Positions 18,121 to 25,999 of a stretch of 64,000 bases of DNA are shown piece after piece (the first letter of the stretch is position 1; every line of letters starts with the position of its first letter). The position numbers and the translations under genes were made by a program. Source of the DNA: Palleronia sp. THAF1 (lineage in GTDB: Bacteria; Pseudomonadota; Alphaproteobacteria; Rhodobacterales; Rhodobacteraceae); the NCBI RefSeq assembly GCF_009363795.1, contig NZ_CP045420.1, positions 1,717,001 through 1,781,000 of the forward strand, read 5' to 3'. Under the pieces are notes generated by a model. That model was not told the DNA's origin. It worked only from the letters and a program-made list of their open reading frames with translations, and did no database searches.

Positions 18121-18993
18121 TTATGCCTTGTCTGCCGCCTCGGCGGCCCAATCGTAGAAACCCCGGCCCGACTTGCGACCCAGATCGCCGCGCGAGACCA
18201 TGTCCTTCAGAAGCTGCGGCGGCGCGAAACGCGGGCCGAGCGCCTTGTCGAGGTGGGTGGCGATGTCGAGCCGCACGTCGAGCCCCACCACATCCGAGAG
18301 CCGCAGCGGCCCCATCGGATGGCGGTAGGCGGTCGTCACCGCGCGGTCGATGTCCGCCGGCGAAGCGACACCGTCCTCGACCATGCGCATCGCCTCGATG
18401 GCGAGGATCAGGTCGAGGCGGCTCGTCGCGAAGCCCGGCGCGTCCGCGACCACCGCAGAGACCTTGCCGATGGCGGCCGTGAAGGCCTCGGCCTGCGCCA
18501 GTGCCGCATCCGAGGTGGCCGCGCCGCGCACGATCTCGACCAGCTTCAGGGACCAGACGGGGTTGAAGAAATGCATGCCCAGGAAGGCCGCCGGATCGCC
18601 CACCGCGCCCGACAGGTCGTCGACGCTGAGCGCGCTGGTGTTCGTCGCGATGAGACGCGGGCGCCGCGTGGCGATCTCGGCCAACACACGGTCCTTCAGG
18701 GCGCGCTGCTCGGGCACGGTCTCGATCACCAGATCGAGGGTCTCGGGCAGATCCGCGGCGGCGGGCAGTATCGTGATCGCGGACAGCCAGGCGTTGGCCA
18801 CCTCGGCCTCCACCTTGCTGCGCTGGATCGCCGCCGTCGCCGCGCCTTGCATGGTCGCGCGGGCTTCCTCGGCTCGGCCGGCGTCCGGCTCGACAAGGGT
18901 CGTCTCAAAGCCCGCCATGGCGAAGACATAGGCGATGCCCGCCCCCATGGTGCCGCCGCCGACCACCGCGATGCGCTGCGCCTCAGGCGTCAT
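18121..18993 (-). CDS. 3-Hydroxyacyl-CoA dehydrogenase
   Basis: A 290-residue stand-alone NAD-dependent dehydrogenase that oxidises 3-hydroxyacyl-CoA to the 3-keto ester. The N-terminal VGGGTMGAGIAYVFAMAG is the Rossmann loop; MHFFNPVWSLKLVEIV carries the catalytic His; the C-terminal domain has HPMGPLRLSDVVGLD and GRKSGRGFYDW. The ATG at 18993 lies within the end of the monooxygenase gene. It precedes the acyl-CoA dehydrogenase. Confidence 0.94.
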   Translation of the reverse strand: MTPEAQRIAVVGGGTMGAGIAYVFAMAGFETTLVEPDAGRAEEARATMQGAATAAIQRSKVEAEVANAWLSAITILPAAADLPETLDLVIETVPEQRALKDRVLAEIATRRPRLIATNTSALSVDDLSGAVGDPAAFLGMHFFNPVWSLKLVEIVRGAATSDAALAQAEAFTAAIGKVSAVVADAPGFATSRLDLILAIEAMRMVEDGVASPADIDRAVTTAYRHPMGPLRLSDVVGLDVRLDIATHLDKALGPRFAPPQLLKDMVSRGDLGRKSGRGFYDWAAEAADKA

Positions 18994-20605
18994 GGGTAGC
19001 CTCCGCGGGTTCGGGGCGCAGGGCGAACCCGGCGTAATCCTGCTCGGCGCATTCAATCAGGAGACGGCGGTAGGCGCGCACGCCGCCCGAATAGGGCATG
19101 AAGACCCGCGGCTTACCCTTCACCTCGCCGCCGTTGTAGAAGCTGTCGGCGGTCATGTAGAGCGTCTCCTGCGCGCGCTCCTGCACATGGGAGGTCCAGG
19201 CCTCTTCGGCCTCTTTCGTGACCTCGAACTCGGCGATGCCGCGATCCCGCAGGTCCGAGAGCATCGCGACCATCCAGTCCACCTGCTCCTCAATCGAGAC
19301 GATCACGTTCGACAGGACCGAGGGGCTTCCGGGCCCGGCGACGATCAGCATGTTGGGGAACCCAGCGGTGCCGAGCCCGTAATGCGTCAGAGGCCCCTGC
19401 CCCCACTTGTCACGCAGAAGCTCGCCGTCCCGGCCGCGGATATCCGGCTTGAAGAGCGCGCCAGTCAGCGCATCGAAGCCGGTGGCATAGATCACCATGT
19501 CGAGCTCGTGGAACGCATCCTCGGTGCGGATGCCGCTTTCGGTGAACTCGGTGATCGGATGCGCTCGGATATCGGCGAGGGTGACGTTCTCGCGGTTGAA
19601 CGCCTCGAAATAGCCGCTGTCCACCGACGGGCGGCGGGTGCCGAACTTGTGGGTGTCTGGGATCAGTTTCTCGCGGGTCACCGGATCGTCGACACGCGCG
19701 CCGATCTTGCGGTGCAGGAACTCGGAGGCCTTCGCGTTGGCGTTCGCGTCCAGAAGAATGTCGGGATAGGTCAGCGCGAAGCCGAAACCGAGACGATGAT
19801 AGGCCTCCTCGAAGGCCTTCTCGCGCTCGGCGTCGCTGACCTCCAGCGTCTTGATCTTGCCGGGCTTGAAGCCGAGGCCCGTCGGCGAGTTGCGCATCAG
19901 CTGGCGCCGCTCTTCGTAGCTTTCCTTGACGCGGCGGTCCTCGTCCTCGGTCAGAGGCGCGTTCGCCGCGGGCACCGAGTAATTGGCCGTGCGTTGGAAG
20001 ACCGTGACATGGGCGGCCGATTGGGCGATCAGCGGCGTCATCTGCATGCCGGACGATCCGGTGCCGATGATGCCCACCCGCTTGCCGTCAAAGGACACCT
20101 CTCGGTCGCGGGGCCATTCGGCGCTGGTAATCGTCTCGCCGGCGAAAAGGTCCTGACCGGGGTACTCGGGCAGCTTGGGCGCCGAGAGTTGCCCCAGGCA
20201 CAGCATTATCCGGCCCGCAGCATAGCTGCGTCCGTCTTCGGTCTCGATGCGCCAGACGGCAGCGTCCTCGTCATAGATGGCGGAGGTGACGCGGGCGTTC
20301 AGCTCGACCCCCGAGCGCAGATCGAAGCGGTCGGCGACATGGTTGATGTACCGCAGGATCTCGGGCTGCGTGGGATAGCGCTCGGTCCATCGCCACTCCT
20401 GCTCGAGCTCCTTGGAGAAGCTGTAGGAGTAATCGTAGCTTTCCACGTCGCAGCGCGCGCCGGGATAGCGATTGTGATGCCAGACGCCCCCGATCCCGTC
20501 CGAGGCCTCCAGAACGGTCACGTCGAACCCGGCTTCCCGAAGGCTGTAGAGCGCCCTGAGCCCGGCCAGACCGGCACCCACGACGATGACATCGCGCGTC
20601 TGCAT
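18983..20605 (-). CDS. Flavin monooxygenase, Baeyer-Villiger type (altered signature)
   Basis: A 540-residue FAD/NADPH monooxygenase of the length and layout of cyclohexanone-type Baeyer-Villiger enzymes. It has an N-terminal VGAGLAGLRALYSL FAD fold, GGVWHHNRYPGARCDVES (the BVMO GGxWxxNRYPGxxxD motif), and a second Rossmann IGTGSSGMQ for NADPH. In the BVMO fingerprint FxGxxxHxxxWP the sequence is FAGETITSAEWP, so Thr replaces the conserved His. It is the first gene of the ten-gene operon, 47 bp from operator site 3. A role in turning a ketone into an ester or lactone fits the divergent esterase gene. Confidence 0.88.
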   Translation of the reverse strand: MQTRDVIVVGAGLAGLRALYSLREAGFDVTVLEASDGIGGVWHHNRYPGARCDVESYDYSYSFSKELEQEWRWTERYPTQPEILRYINHVADRFDLRSGVELNARVTSAIYDEDAAVWRIETEDGRSYAAGRIMLCLGQLSAPKLPEYPGQDLFAGETITSAEWPRDREVSFDGKRVGIIGTGSSGMQMTPLIAQSAAHVTVFQRTANYSVPAANAPLTEDEDRRVKESYEERRQLMRNSPTGLGFKPGKIKTLEVSDAEREKAFEEAYHRLGFGFALTYPDILLDANANAKASEFLHRKIGARVDDPVTREKLIPDTHKFGTRRPSVDSGYFEAFNRENVTLADIRAHPITEFTESGIRTEDAFHELDMVIYATGFDALTGALFKPDIRGRDGELLRDKWGQGPLTHYGLGTAGFPNMLIVAGPGSPSVLSNVIVSIEEQVDWMVAMLSDLRDRGIAEFEVTKEAEEAWTSHVQERAQETLYMTADSFYNGGEVKGKPRVFMPYSGGVRAYRRLLIECAEQDYAGFALRPEPAEATHDA

Positions 20606-20651
20606 GCTTCCTCCCTGTCGGGGGGACCCCGACTTGCTGAGGATAACAGTA

Positions 20652-20667
20652 TATACTTACGGGTATA
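20652..20667. promoter_or_regulatory. Palindromic operator TATAC-N6-GTATA (site 3)
   Basis: TATACTTACGGGTATA is a perfect 5-bp inverted repeat with a 6-bp spacer in the promoter region of the monooxygenase operon. It shares TATACT-N2-C-N2-GTATA with site 1, 13.7 kb away. Confidence 0.72.
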
Positions 20668-20758
20668 AATCAAGATCCTAAGTAGAAAGCTGACGTCAGC
20701 AAGTCTCAGAGCGTCACGCCGTGCGCTCTAGAACTCTGAAGATATTGCATTTATTCCG

Positions 20759-21358
20759 CTATTGCGCTTCGGGTCGCGCGAGCGTGACGAACATGCGGGT
20801 CATGCGATCCGACACCTCTTCGACGGAAAGCGTACCGCCCGGTTTGAACCAGAATGTCGTCCAGCTGACCGCCCCGACGAGCGCATAGGCCGCGATCCGG
20901 GCGTCGGGCACGTTGATCTCGCCATTCGTCAGACCGCGCTCCAGCAAGGCTTCGACGCGCATCATGAAAGACTGGCGCAACTCACCCAGCCGCTCGGCGG
21001 CCGCCGGCTCGAGGTTCTTCTCCTCACGGATGTTGATCGCGATGCTTCGCTGCGACTCGAGGATTGCCGTGAGGTATCTGGGAATGAAATAGCGCAGGGT
21101 CTCTGCTGGCCCGCTCTGCCGCGCGTCAGCTTCGTCGAAGGCAAGAATCGCGCGTCGTATGCCGATCGCGCTGACCTGCTCGAGAAGCGCTGCCTTGTTG
21201 CCGGCGTGGGAATAGAGAAACGGTTTGGTCACGCCAAGCAGCTCAGCCACGTCATCGAGCTTGGTATTTGCGTAACCGCGTTCGTAGAACAGTTGTGTCG
21301 CTGCATCGATTATCCGCGCGCGCTTGAGCGCGGCAACCTCGTCCTTGACCCGATTCAT
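20759..21358 (-). CDS. TetR/AcrR-family transcriptional regulator (second)
   Basis: A 199-residue repressor. The helix-turn-helix spans AATQLFYERGYANTKLDDVAE and VTKPFLYSHAGNK. The C-terminal VSWTTFWFKPGG matches the paralogue at 2781. The ATG at 21358 has AAGAGGAA upstream; an earlier in-frame ATG at 21391 is possible but closer to the operator. It stands between the monooxygenase operon and the divergent esterase, with operators on both sides, so it most likely represses both and itself. Confidence 0.91.
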   Translation of the reverse strand: MNRVKDEVAALKRARIIDAATQLFYERGYANTKLDDVAELLGVTKPFLYSHAGNKAALLEQVSAIGIRRAILAFDEADARQSGPAETLRYFIPRYLTAILESQRSIAINIREEKNLEPAAAERLGELRQSFMMRVEALLERGLTNGEINVPDARIAAYALVGAVSWTTFWFKPGGTLSVEEVSDRMTRMFVTLARPEAQ

Positions 21359-21394
21359 GGGCGTATTCCTCTTGTAATGCGGCTTTCGCACCAG

Positions 21395-21410
21395 ACTACT
21401 GGCAAGTATT
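21395..21410. promoter_or_regulatory. Palindromic operator, degenerate (site 4)
   Basis: ACTACTGGCAAGTATT keeps the TAC-T-N2-C-N2-GTA core of the other sites. It lies in the 75-bp divergent gap between the TetR gene and the esterase, 24 bp upstream of the esterase ATG. Confidence 0.6.
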
Positions 21411-21433
21411 ATTTTTTACTATACCATAAGGCC

Positions 21434-22351
21434 ATGTCGTTGCATCCTGCCCTCACCCCGATCGCCGCAGATCCGAAAATGACCGTCCGCGTCCCGCCGC
21501 CGACCGTTCCCTTCGCGGCCATCCGCAAGGCCGCGAATGCCGCGATGAGCACGGGGCCACGCCCCGACATGGCTCGCGTCGAGGACACCATCGTCGACGC
21601 CGCCACCCCGGTGCCCGTGCGTCTATACCATCCTTCAAACATTTCCTCATCGTCCGTGATCGTCTTCTATCATGGCGGCGGCTTCGTCTGGGGCTCGCTC
21701 GATACCCATGACGGACTATGTCGCCGCATGGCGTCGCGCACCGGCGCAAAAGTCGTCTCTGTCGGGTATAGGCTGTCGCCTGAAGCGCCCTTTCCGGCTG
21801 CGGAAACGGATGTCGGCCTGGTCACCGATGCGCTGATTGAAGGCTTCTTCGAAACGACAGTAACCGCGGACCGTCTGATACTCTGCGGAGACAGTGCGGG
21901 TGGATATCTCGCTTTCCTAGAGACCTGTCGTTTGGTGGACCGCGGGACGACACCCGCGGGGCTTGGACTGATCTACCCGGCGCTCGATCCATCGTGCAGC
22001 GGACAGAGCCACGTCACCAATGCTGGCGGACCGATCCTGACTACCGAGGCCATGCGCTGGTTCTGGACGTGCCATGCGCCATTCGATATCGCCCCTCCCT
22101 TCGAGAAGGCGCCACTTCACACATTCCCGCCAACTCATATCCTTGTGGCTGGCCACGACCCGCTGCGAAACGATGGGACGCGCTTGCACGACCATCTGTC
22201 GGATCTCAACGTCAAATCGACTTTATTAGAGGCGCCGGACATGGCTCACGGCTTCCTCAATCTGCCAATGGCATACGATGTCTGGAAGAGCCATGAGATG
22301 GCACTATTCGACTCTTTGGGAGCCACAGTAATGTCCCATGGGGCAGTGTGA
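21434..22351 (+). CDS. Alpha/beta hydrolase, hormone-sensitive-lipase type esterase
   Basis: A 305-residue carboxylesterase. The oxyanion-hole motif HGGGF begins at His80, the nucleophile is Ser154 in CGDSAGG, and Asp242 (AGHDP) and His272 (MAHGF) complete the triad. No signal peptide is visible, so it is cytoplasmic. The frame is open back to 20762 on the antisense of the TetR gene, but the ATG at 21434 in the operator-bearing gap is the logical start. Together with the Baeyer-Villiger enzyme it could hydrolyse the lactone or ester formed (inference from co-regulation). Confidence 0.9.
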   Translation: MSLHPALTPIAADPKMTVRVPPPTVPFAAIRKAANAAMSTGPRPDMARVEDTIVDAATPVPVRLYHPSNISSSSVIVFYHGGGFVWGSLDTHDGLCRRMASRTGAKVVSVGYRLSPEAPFPAAETDVGLVTDALIEGFFETTVTADRLILCGDSAGGYLAFLETCRLVDRGTTPAGLGLIYPALDPSCSGQSHVTNAGGPILTTEAMRWFWTCHAPFDIAPPFEKAPLHTFPPTHILVAGHDPLRNDGTRLHDHLSDLNVKSTLLEAPDMAHGFLNLPMAYDVWKSHEMALFDSLGATVMSHGAV

Positions 22352-22422
22352 GAACTCTTGAGCCGAGTAACTCTAATCAGGCTTCGATAGCGACTGGATG
22401 GAAGTTATTTGGCAGGTCACCA

Positions 22423-22773
22423 TCACCGTGACATCGTCGAAACCAGCAACGAGATCTGGCGCTTTCGGACCGGGGATCGGCCCAAATGAAACCGGCGAGC
22501 CTCGGCCGCGATGTACGTAGGGCCTTGGTGTGGTTGCCTGACGGTCGGTGTCTCAAGCCGACCAGGCCTAAGAGTCCGCCCGTTCAGACCTGAGATAGGC
22601 AACTGGCCCGCTTCTTGGATGCCCTCTACCTTTATCATCAGGCATGCCTGGACCGACGGATCCGAGACGGTCTGCGGCCTGCCACGCTTGCCGGACGAGG
22701 TCGCGTGCCGGGTCATGACAGCGTCGAATTGAAACTTAGCGACCCGCGCGCGCAGCGAGATCGTGAAAGACAA
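22423..22773 (-). pseudogene. IS5-family transposase remnant
   Basis: On the minus strand a frame contains FQFDAVMTRHATSSGKRGRP and then VSDPSVQACLMIKV. These line up with the N-terminal part of the IS5-type transposase seen at 26000 (EATPTGKRGRQ, YSDRAIQTCLTITV). After about residue 50 the similarity stops, so only a decayed fragment is left. No inverted repeats were identified around it. Confidence 0.6.
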
Positions 22774-23282
22774 CCCCTTCAGGGTGCGGAAGCATGCGGG
22801 CTCAGGCCCGGAGTGTCCGCTGCACAGAGCGCCTGACGCCCGACTCTATCCCGATGTTGATGGTGCGGCGCATATTGACCTCGACCCTTCTCCTCGGTGC
22901 GCATCATGCATCGTCGATCCAATTTTTCAGAAGAGCATCAACTTTTCCCGTGGAGGCTTCAGATATCCTGAGCCATCCCTCCGATCTGCTCTTGAACCTG
23001 TCTGCCCACCTTCCCTCTTGACTGCGAACGGCACTGCGACACATATTTCTAGATATAGCAGACAGATTTCTGTTTTAATGAGCGTTCTAGTATCTTCGTT
23101 ATGCTCGAACCTTCGCTGGGAATCCTACCACCCCAGCCAACTTCGTCGTAAGCCGTTAAATTCGAACCGAAACTCTGCCGCAGCAGGGAATCGGATTTGC
23201 AGTGCGACACACGTGTGCTTTACACCCCTGCGTCACACGGAGGTTTTCGGGTCGTCCTTTCGGTCTCTTCAAGGAGACGACG
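22774..23282. other. Non-coding gap upstream of integrase fragment
   Basis: No convincing gene is seen here. Codon use in the open frames is not protein-like and the AT content rises toward 23040-23100. The last bases carry the ribosome-binding site AAGGAG for the integrase fragment at 23283. Confidence 0.5.
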
Positions 23283-23520
23283 ATGGGGAAGATCACGCAT
23301 GGCAGTCGTCGGGGCGCGGTTTATATCTGGCGTCGGCGGTGCTCTACACGGTCGGACACACAATCCACAGGAATGATGCAGATCAGCTTGCGGACGCGAG
23401 AGTTGTCCACAGCAAGGCGGCTGGGCGCCCTTGTCTCAAACACGGCTGAGCGGATGTATGAGGGTATGGAAAGCGGAACCCTCACTAAAAGCGACGTTCG
23501 GACCTATCTCGACGCCTTTG
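23283..23520 (+). pseudogene. Truncated tyrosine integrase, N-terminal part
   Basis: The ATG at 23283, preceded by AAGGAGACGACG, opens a frame starting MGKITHGSRRGAVYIWRRR with QISLRTRELSTARRL. This is the N-terminal region of DUF6538-type phage or island integrases. About 79 residues remain before the terminal repeat of the IS3-family element at 23521; the core and catalytic domains are missing. It faces another truncated integrase across the IS. Confidence 0.7.
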
Positions 23521-23737
23521 TGGACCTGTCACGCTTTTGTGCCGCCCCAAGTGCTCGTTTAGGCCGCCTTTCGTTCGAAGGCGACGGGACTTTTCCAGCC
23601 CAGTGCTGAGTGGCGGCGACGTGGATTGTAGAAGCCGTTGATGTATTCGAAGATCGCAATTTCGGCTTGCCGCCTTGTTTCCCATGTCTCCCGCCAGATC
23701 AGCTCTGCTTTGATGGTTTTGAAGAACGTCTTTACTA

Positions 23738-23777
23738 CTGCCCGGCAGAGTTTTGCTGCGCAAAATCCCGAGAGGGG
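23738..23777 (+). repeat. Three-hairpin micro-element, copy A
   Basis: The order is CTGCCCGGCAG (perfect palindrome), TTTTGC-tgc-GCAAAA (perfect 6-bp stem) and CCC-gaga-GGG. It splits the orfB segment that normally encodes the CYDNAAVETF region, adding 41 nt. Confidence 0.8.
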
Positions 23778-23977
23778 GCGGCATTGTCATAACAATTACC
23801 CGTGCCGCTCATCGAGACTTGGAAGCCATGCTGGCGCAGGATCTTCTGATAGTCGTGAGAACAGTATTGGCTGCCGCGATCGGTGTTATGGATGCAGCCC
23901 GCGGGCGGTGTTGTGAATGCGATGGCCATGTTCAGCGCCCGAATTGCCAGGTCTCGCTTCATCCGATTGCTGTACCG

Positions 23978-24017
23978 CTGCCCGGCAGGGTCATGCACAG
24001 CATGATCCCGAGAGGGG
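23978..24017 (+). repeat. Three-hairpin micro-element, copy B
   Basis: The order is CTGCCCGGCAG, TCATGC-aca-GCATGA and CCC-gaga-GGG, in the same orientation as copy A. It adds 42 nt in frame to orfB (a reading PSRDHAVHDPAGQR between GWA and SNRMKRD). The middle stem differs from copy A yet remains fully paired. Confidence 0.8.
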
Positions 24018-24454
24018 GCCCAACCGATGACCCGCCGGGAATGCAGATTCAGGAACGAGCCTTTGTCCGCCATCGGTCCGAGGACAATGGCGAGTGCCAA
24101 ATACAATCAGGCCTCTCGCGTCCAGATATAGCTGATGTCACCAGCCCATTTCTGGTTGGGGCGTTTGGCAGCGAAGTCTCGATCCAGCAAGTTCGGCGCG
24201 ATGTTGAACTTGTGGTCGCTGTCCGTGGTCACTTTGTGTTTGCGTGTGCGCACAACCGATGTGCCGTTCTGGCGCATCAATCTGCCAACGCGGCGGTGGC
24301 CTATATCCAGTCCAATTCCCTTGAGCTCGTCGGTCATTCGTGGGCGACCATAGCTGCCCAGGCTGAGACGGGATTGCTCTTTGATGTGCGCCACCGTCAC
24401 CATATCAGATCGCTGCCGGAAATGTGTCCCGGTGTTCTTCGACGAACCTAAACC

Positions 24455-24730
24455 TCACGGCTTTTGGCTCGCGAAGAACTGCGTTGCTTTTTCTAGGATG
24501 TCCCGCTCCTCCTTGAGGATGCGAACCGCGCGCCGAAGCTGGTCATTCTCTTGGGCCAGCCCCAAATCCTCTTTCGACACCACATCCGTGTCTCGATGAG
24601 CTGTGATCCATTTGTTCAGCGTCGACATCCCGACGCCCAGATCATCAGCCACCTGCTTACGCGTTAACCCGCTTGTCAGCGCTATGCGCACCGCATCCTT
24701 GCAAAATTCGTCCGTCCGTTTCAGTCCCAT
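24455..24730 (-). CDS. IS3-family OrfA transposase subunit
   Basis: A 91-residue helix-turn-helix protein: MGLKRTDEFCKDAVRIAL, GLTRKQVADDLGVGMSTLNKW, then a leucine-zipper stretch QENDQLRRAVRILKEERDIL. This is the usual OrfA of IS3-family elements, made in frame 0 before the programmed shift into OrfB. It is intact, but OrfB is not, so it is probably a relic. Confidence 0.85.
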   Translation of the reverse strand: MGLKRTDEFCKDAVRIALTSGLTRKQVADDLGVGMSTLNKWITAHRDTDVVSKEDLGLAQENDQLRRAVRILKEERDILEKATQFFASQKP

Positions 24731-24793
24731 AGTCAGTCTCCCTTAGTGCAGTGAATGCTATCAAAGGAGCGGCATCAAACCGCGACAGGTCCA

Positions 24794-25363
24794 GAATGCT
24801 TCCTGCCAGGCCGTATACTTGCCAGTAATCCACGCGTCCAACAATTCGAGGAAGCCGAGGGCAGAGCGTTCCTCACGGCCGGTAAGGGCCTCGAAATTCC
24901 GAACAATGCTGGTGCGGCGCGGATCACTCGCCAGATTCTGCGTGAGTATCTCGACATTTCGGGCCAATAGCCCGTCTCCGAGCTCGGTGGTATCAGCCTT
25001 CAGATCTTGGTTCGCAAGAAACGCCCATGCATCGCGCATCGTGACGTTATGCCGGCGATCATCCTCCGGAGACAAACTGTCGGTACGCTCTAAAATCTGA
25101 AGCGTTTCGATCTTGCGGCGTTCGGTTTCCACGACGTTGGCGAGCCACTTTCGGCCCTCATCCACAGAGATCCGCTGTCCGACGATCTGGTTCATGATTG
25201 CATCGCTCTCCGCGCTGACCCTTCGCGCCAGAATAGACGCTCGACGCAGGTTTGTCGTCCTCAAGGAGAGCTTGATATCCGCCAAAGTTGTGGATTGCCA
25301 ACGCAGGCGACGCCGCCAGTGATACACGTTCCCACGACGAAAAAGATGAGGTTGAGCCAGCAT
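24794..25363 (-). pseudogene. Truncated tyrosine integrase (second), N-terminal part
   Basis: The protein begins MLAQPHLFRRGNVYHWRRRL and has KLSLRTTNLRRASILARRV, the DUF6538-type N-terminus of island integrases, followed by about 140 residues of the core-binding region ending LLDAWITGKYTAWQEAF. It is cut at the IS3 terminal repeat, so the catalytic Arg-His-Arg-Tyr domain is missing. The start lies about 120 bp from the tRNA-end attachment remnant at 25484, the normal place for an integrase. Confidence 0.75.
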
Positions 25364-25483
25364 GGTGCGGTCCGCTTCCTAGCAAGACAGACGAACGCAG
25401 AGATCTGGGATGCCACGCAGCTATGCCACATCCCGAAGCCTTTGAACGGCTTTACCCGCCTTTTCGGGGACTTACGCGGGAAA

Positions 25484-25504
25484 TGGCTCCGGCGGTAGGG
25501 ATCG
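25484..25504 (-). other. tRNA 3'-end remnant, probable attachment site
   Basis: Read on the minus strand the 21 nt form the last part of a tRNA: T-loop residues CGATC, the 3' strand of the T stem CCTAC, then CGCCGGAGCCA (acceptor strand, G discriminator and CCA). The sequence fits an alphaproteobacterial tRNA-Asn (UCCGGCG acceptor). The rest of the tRNA is absent, as expected for the duplicated att core left by a tRNA-targeting integrase. Confidence 0.68.
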
Positions 25505-25628
25505 GAGCGAAATTCTTACAACGCGCAAGTCACTGAGATCACACGAAGTTAAAACATACGTCGGACCGCTGTGCTACAGTTTTCTGTAACAGTGTCACAC
25601 AGACTGATCTCATGAGCAACTGCAGGTC

Positions 25629-25936
25629 TGACCTGCCACGGGATTTTTCCTCCACCGTCGATTAGAGTCCGGCCCAACCTGAGGACGGACAATGAAGCGA
25701 ACGAGATTCAGCGACGAACAGATCATCGGCATCTTGGCCGAACACTCGGCGGGCCCGAAGTGCGCGGACCTGTGCCGCAAGCACGGCATGTCGGAAGGCA
25801 CTTTCTACGACTGGAAAGCTAAGTTCGGCGGCATGGCGGTGTCTGAGGTCAAGCGGCTGAAGGCGCTTAAGGATGAGAACGCCAAGCTGAAGAAGCTCTT
25901 GGCGGAACAGATGCTGGACTCGGCGGCGATGAAGGA
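25629..25936 (+). mobile_element. Second IS3-family element, left end only
   Basis: The terminal repeat TGACCTGCCACGGGATTTTT at 25629 is of the IS3 type (compare TGAACTGCCCCGGG). It is followed by the orfA leader and gene. The element is interrupted at 25936/25937 by the IS5 element, and its orfB and right end are not found on the far side. Confidence 0.72.
25692..25936 (+). pseudogene. IS3-family OrfA fragment
   Basis: The frame begins MKRTRFSDEQIIGILAEH and has CADLCRKHGMSEGTFYDWKA, the helix-turn-helix of the OrfA of another IS3 subgroup, then KRLKALKDENAKLKKLLAEQ. It is cut after AAMKE, where the IS5 inverted repeat begins. The frame continues about 12 more codons into IS5 DNA. Confidence 0.8.
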
Positions 25937-25999
25937 GGCTCTGTTGCGCAAATCGGGTTGGGGATTCATCTCGTGAATCCAGCGTGATAGCTGGCGATT

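Larger units (their letters stand above)
23559..24450 (-). pseudogene. IS3-family OrfB transposase, broken
   Basis: The DDE integrase part can be followed in pieces: FVEEHRDTFPAAI, then KEQSRLSLGSYGRPRMTDEL, PNQKWAGDISYIWTRE, LHSRRVIGWA, SNRMKRDLAIRALNMAIAF and HTDRGSQYCSHDYQ. The final SPVAFERKAA end can be read near 23570. Breaks include an internal deletion near 24400, a stop after YIWTREA, an extra stretch of about 36 nt near 24080, and insertions of the hairpin element at 23978 (42 nt, in frame) and 23738 (41 nt, frame-shifting). Confidence 0.8.
23521..24793 (-). mobile_element. IS3-family insertion sequence, degenerate
   Basis: The element is bounded by imperfect inverted repeats of about 28 bp: TGGACCTGTCACGC at 23521 and, on the other strand from 24793, TGGACCTGTCGCGG. 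It carries orfA (intact) and orfB (broken) on the minus strand. There is no target-site duplication. Two copies of a 41-bp hairpin element and one further insertion interrupt orfB, so the IS is inactive. Confidence 0.85.

Noticed and set aside
23521-24793. Apparent shared integrase sequence TGGACCTGTC at both IS3 flanks, suggesting insertion at the same site in two homologues
   Set aside because: Extending the comparison shows that TGGACCTGTC is the tip of the IS terminal inverted repeats, so it belongs to the IS and not to the integrases.
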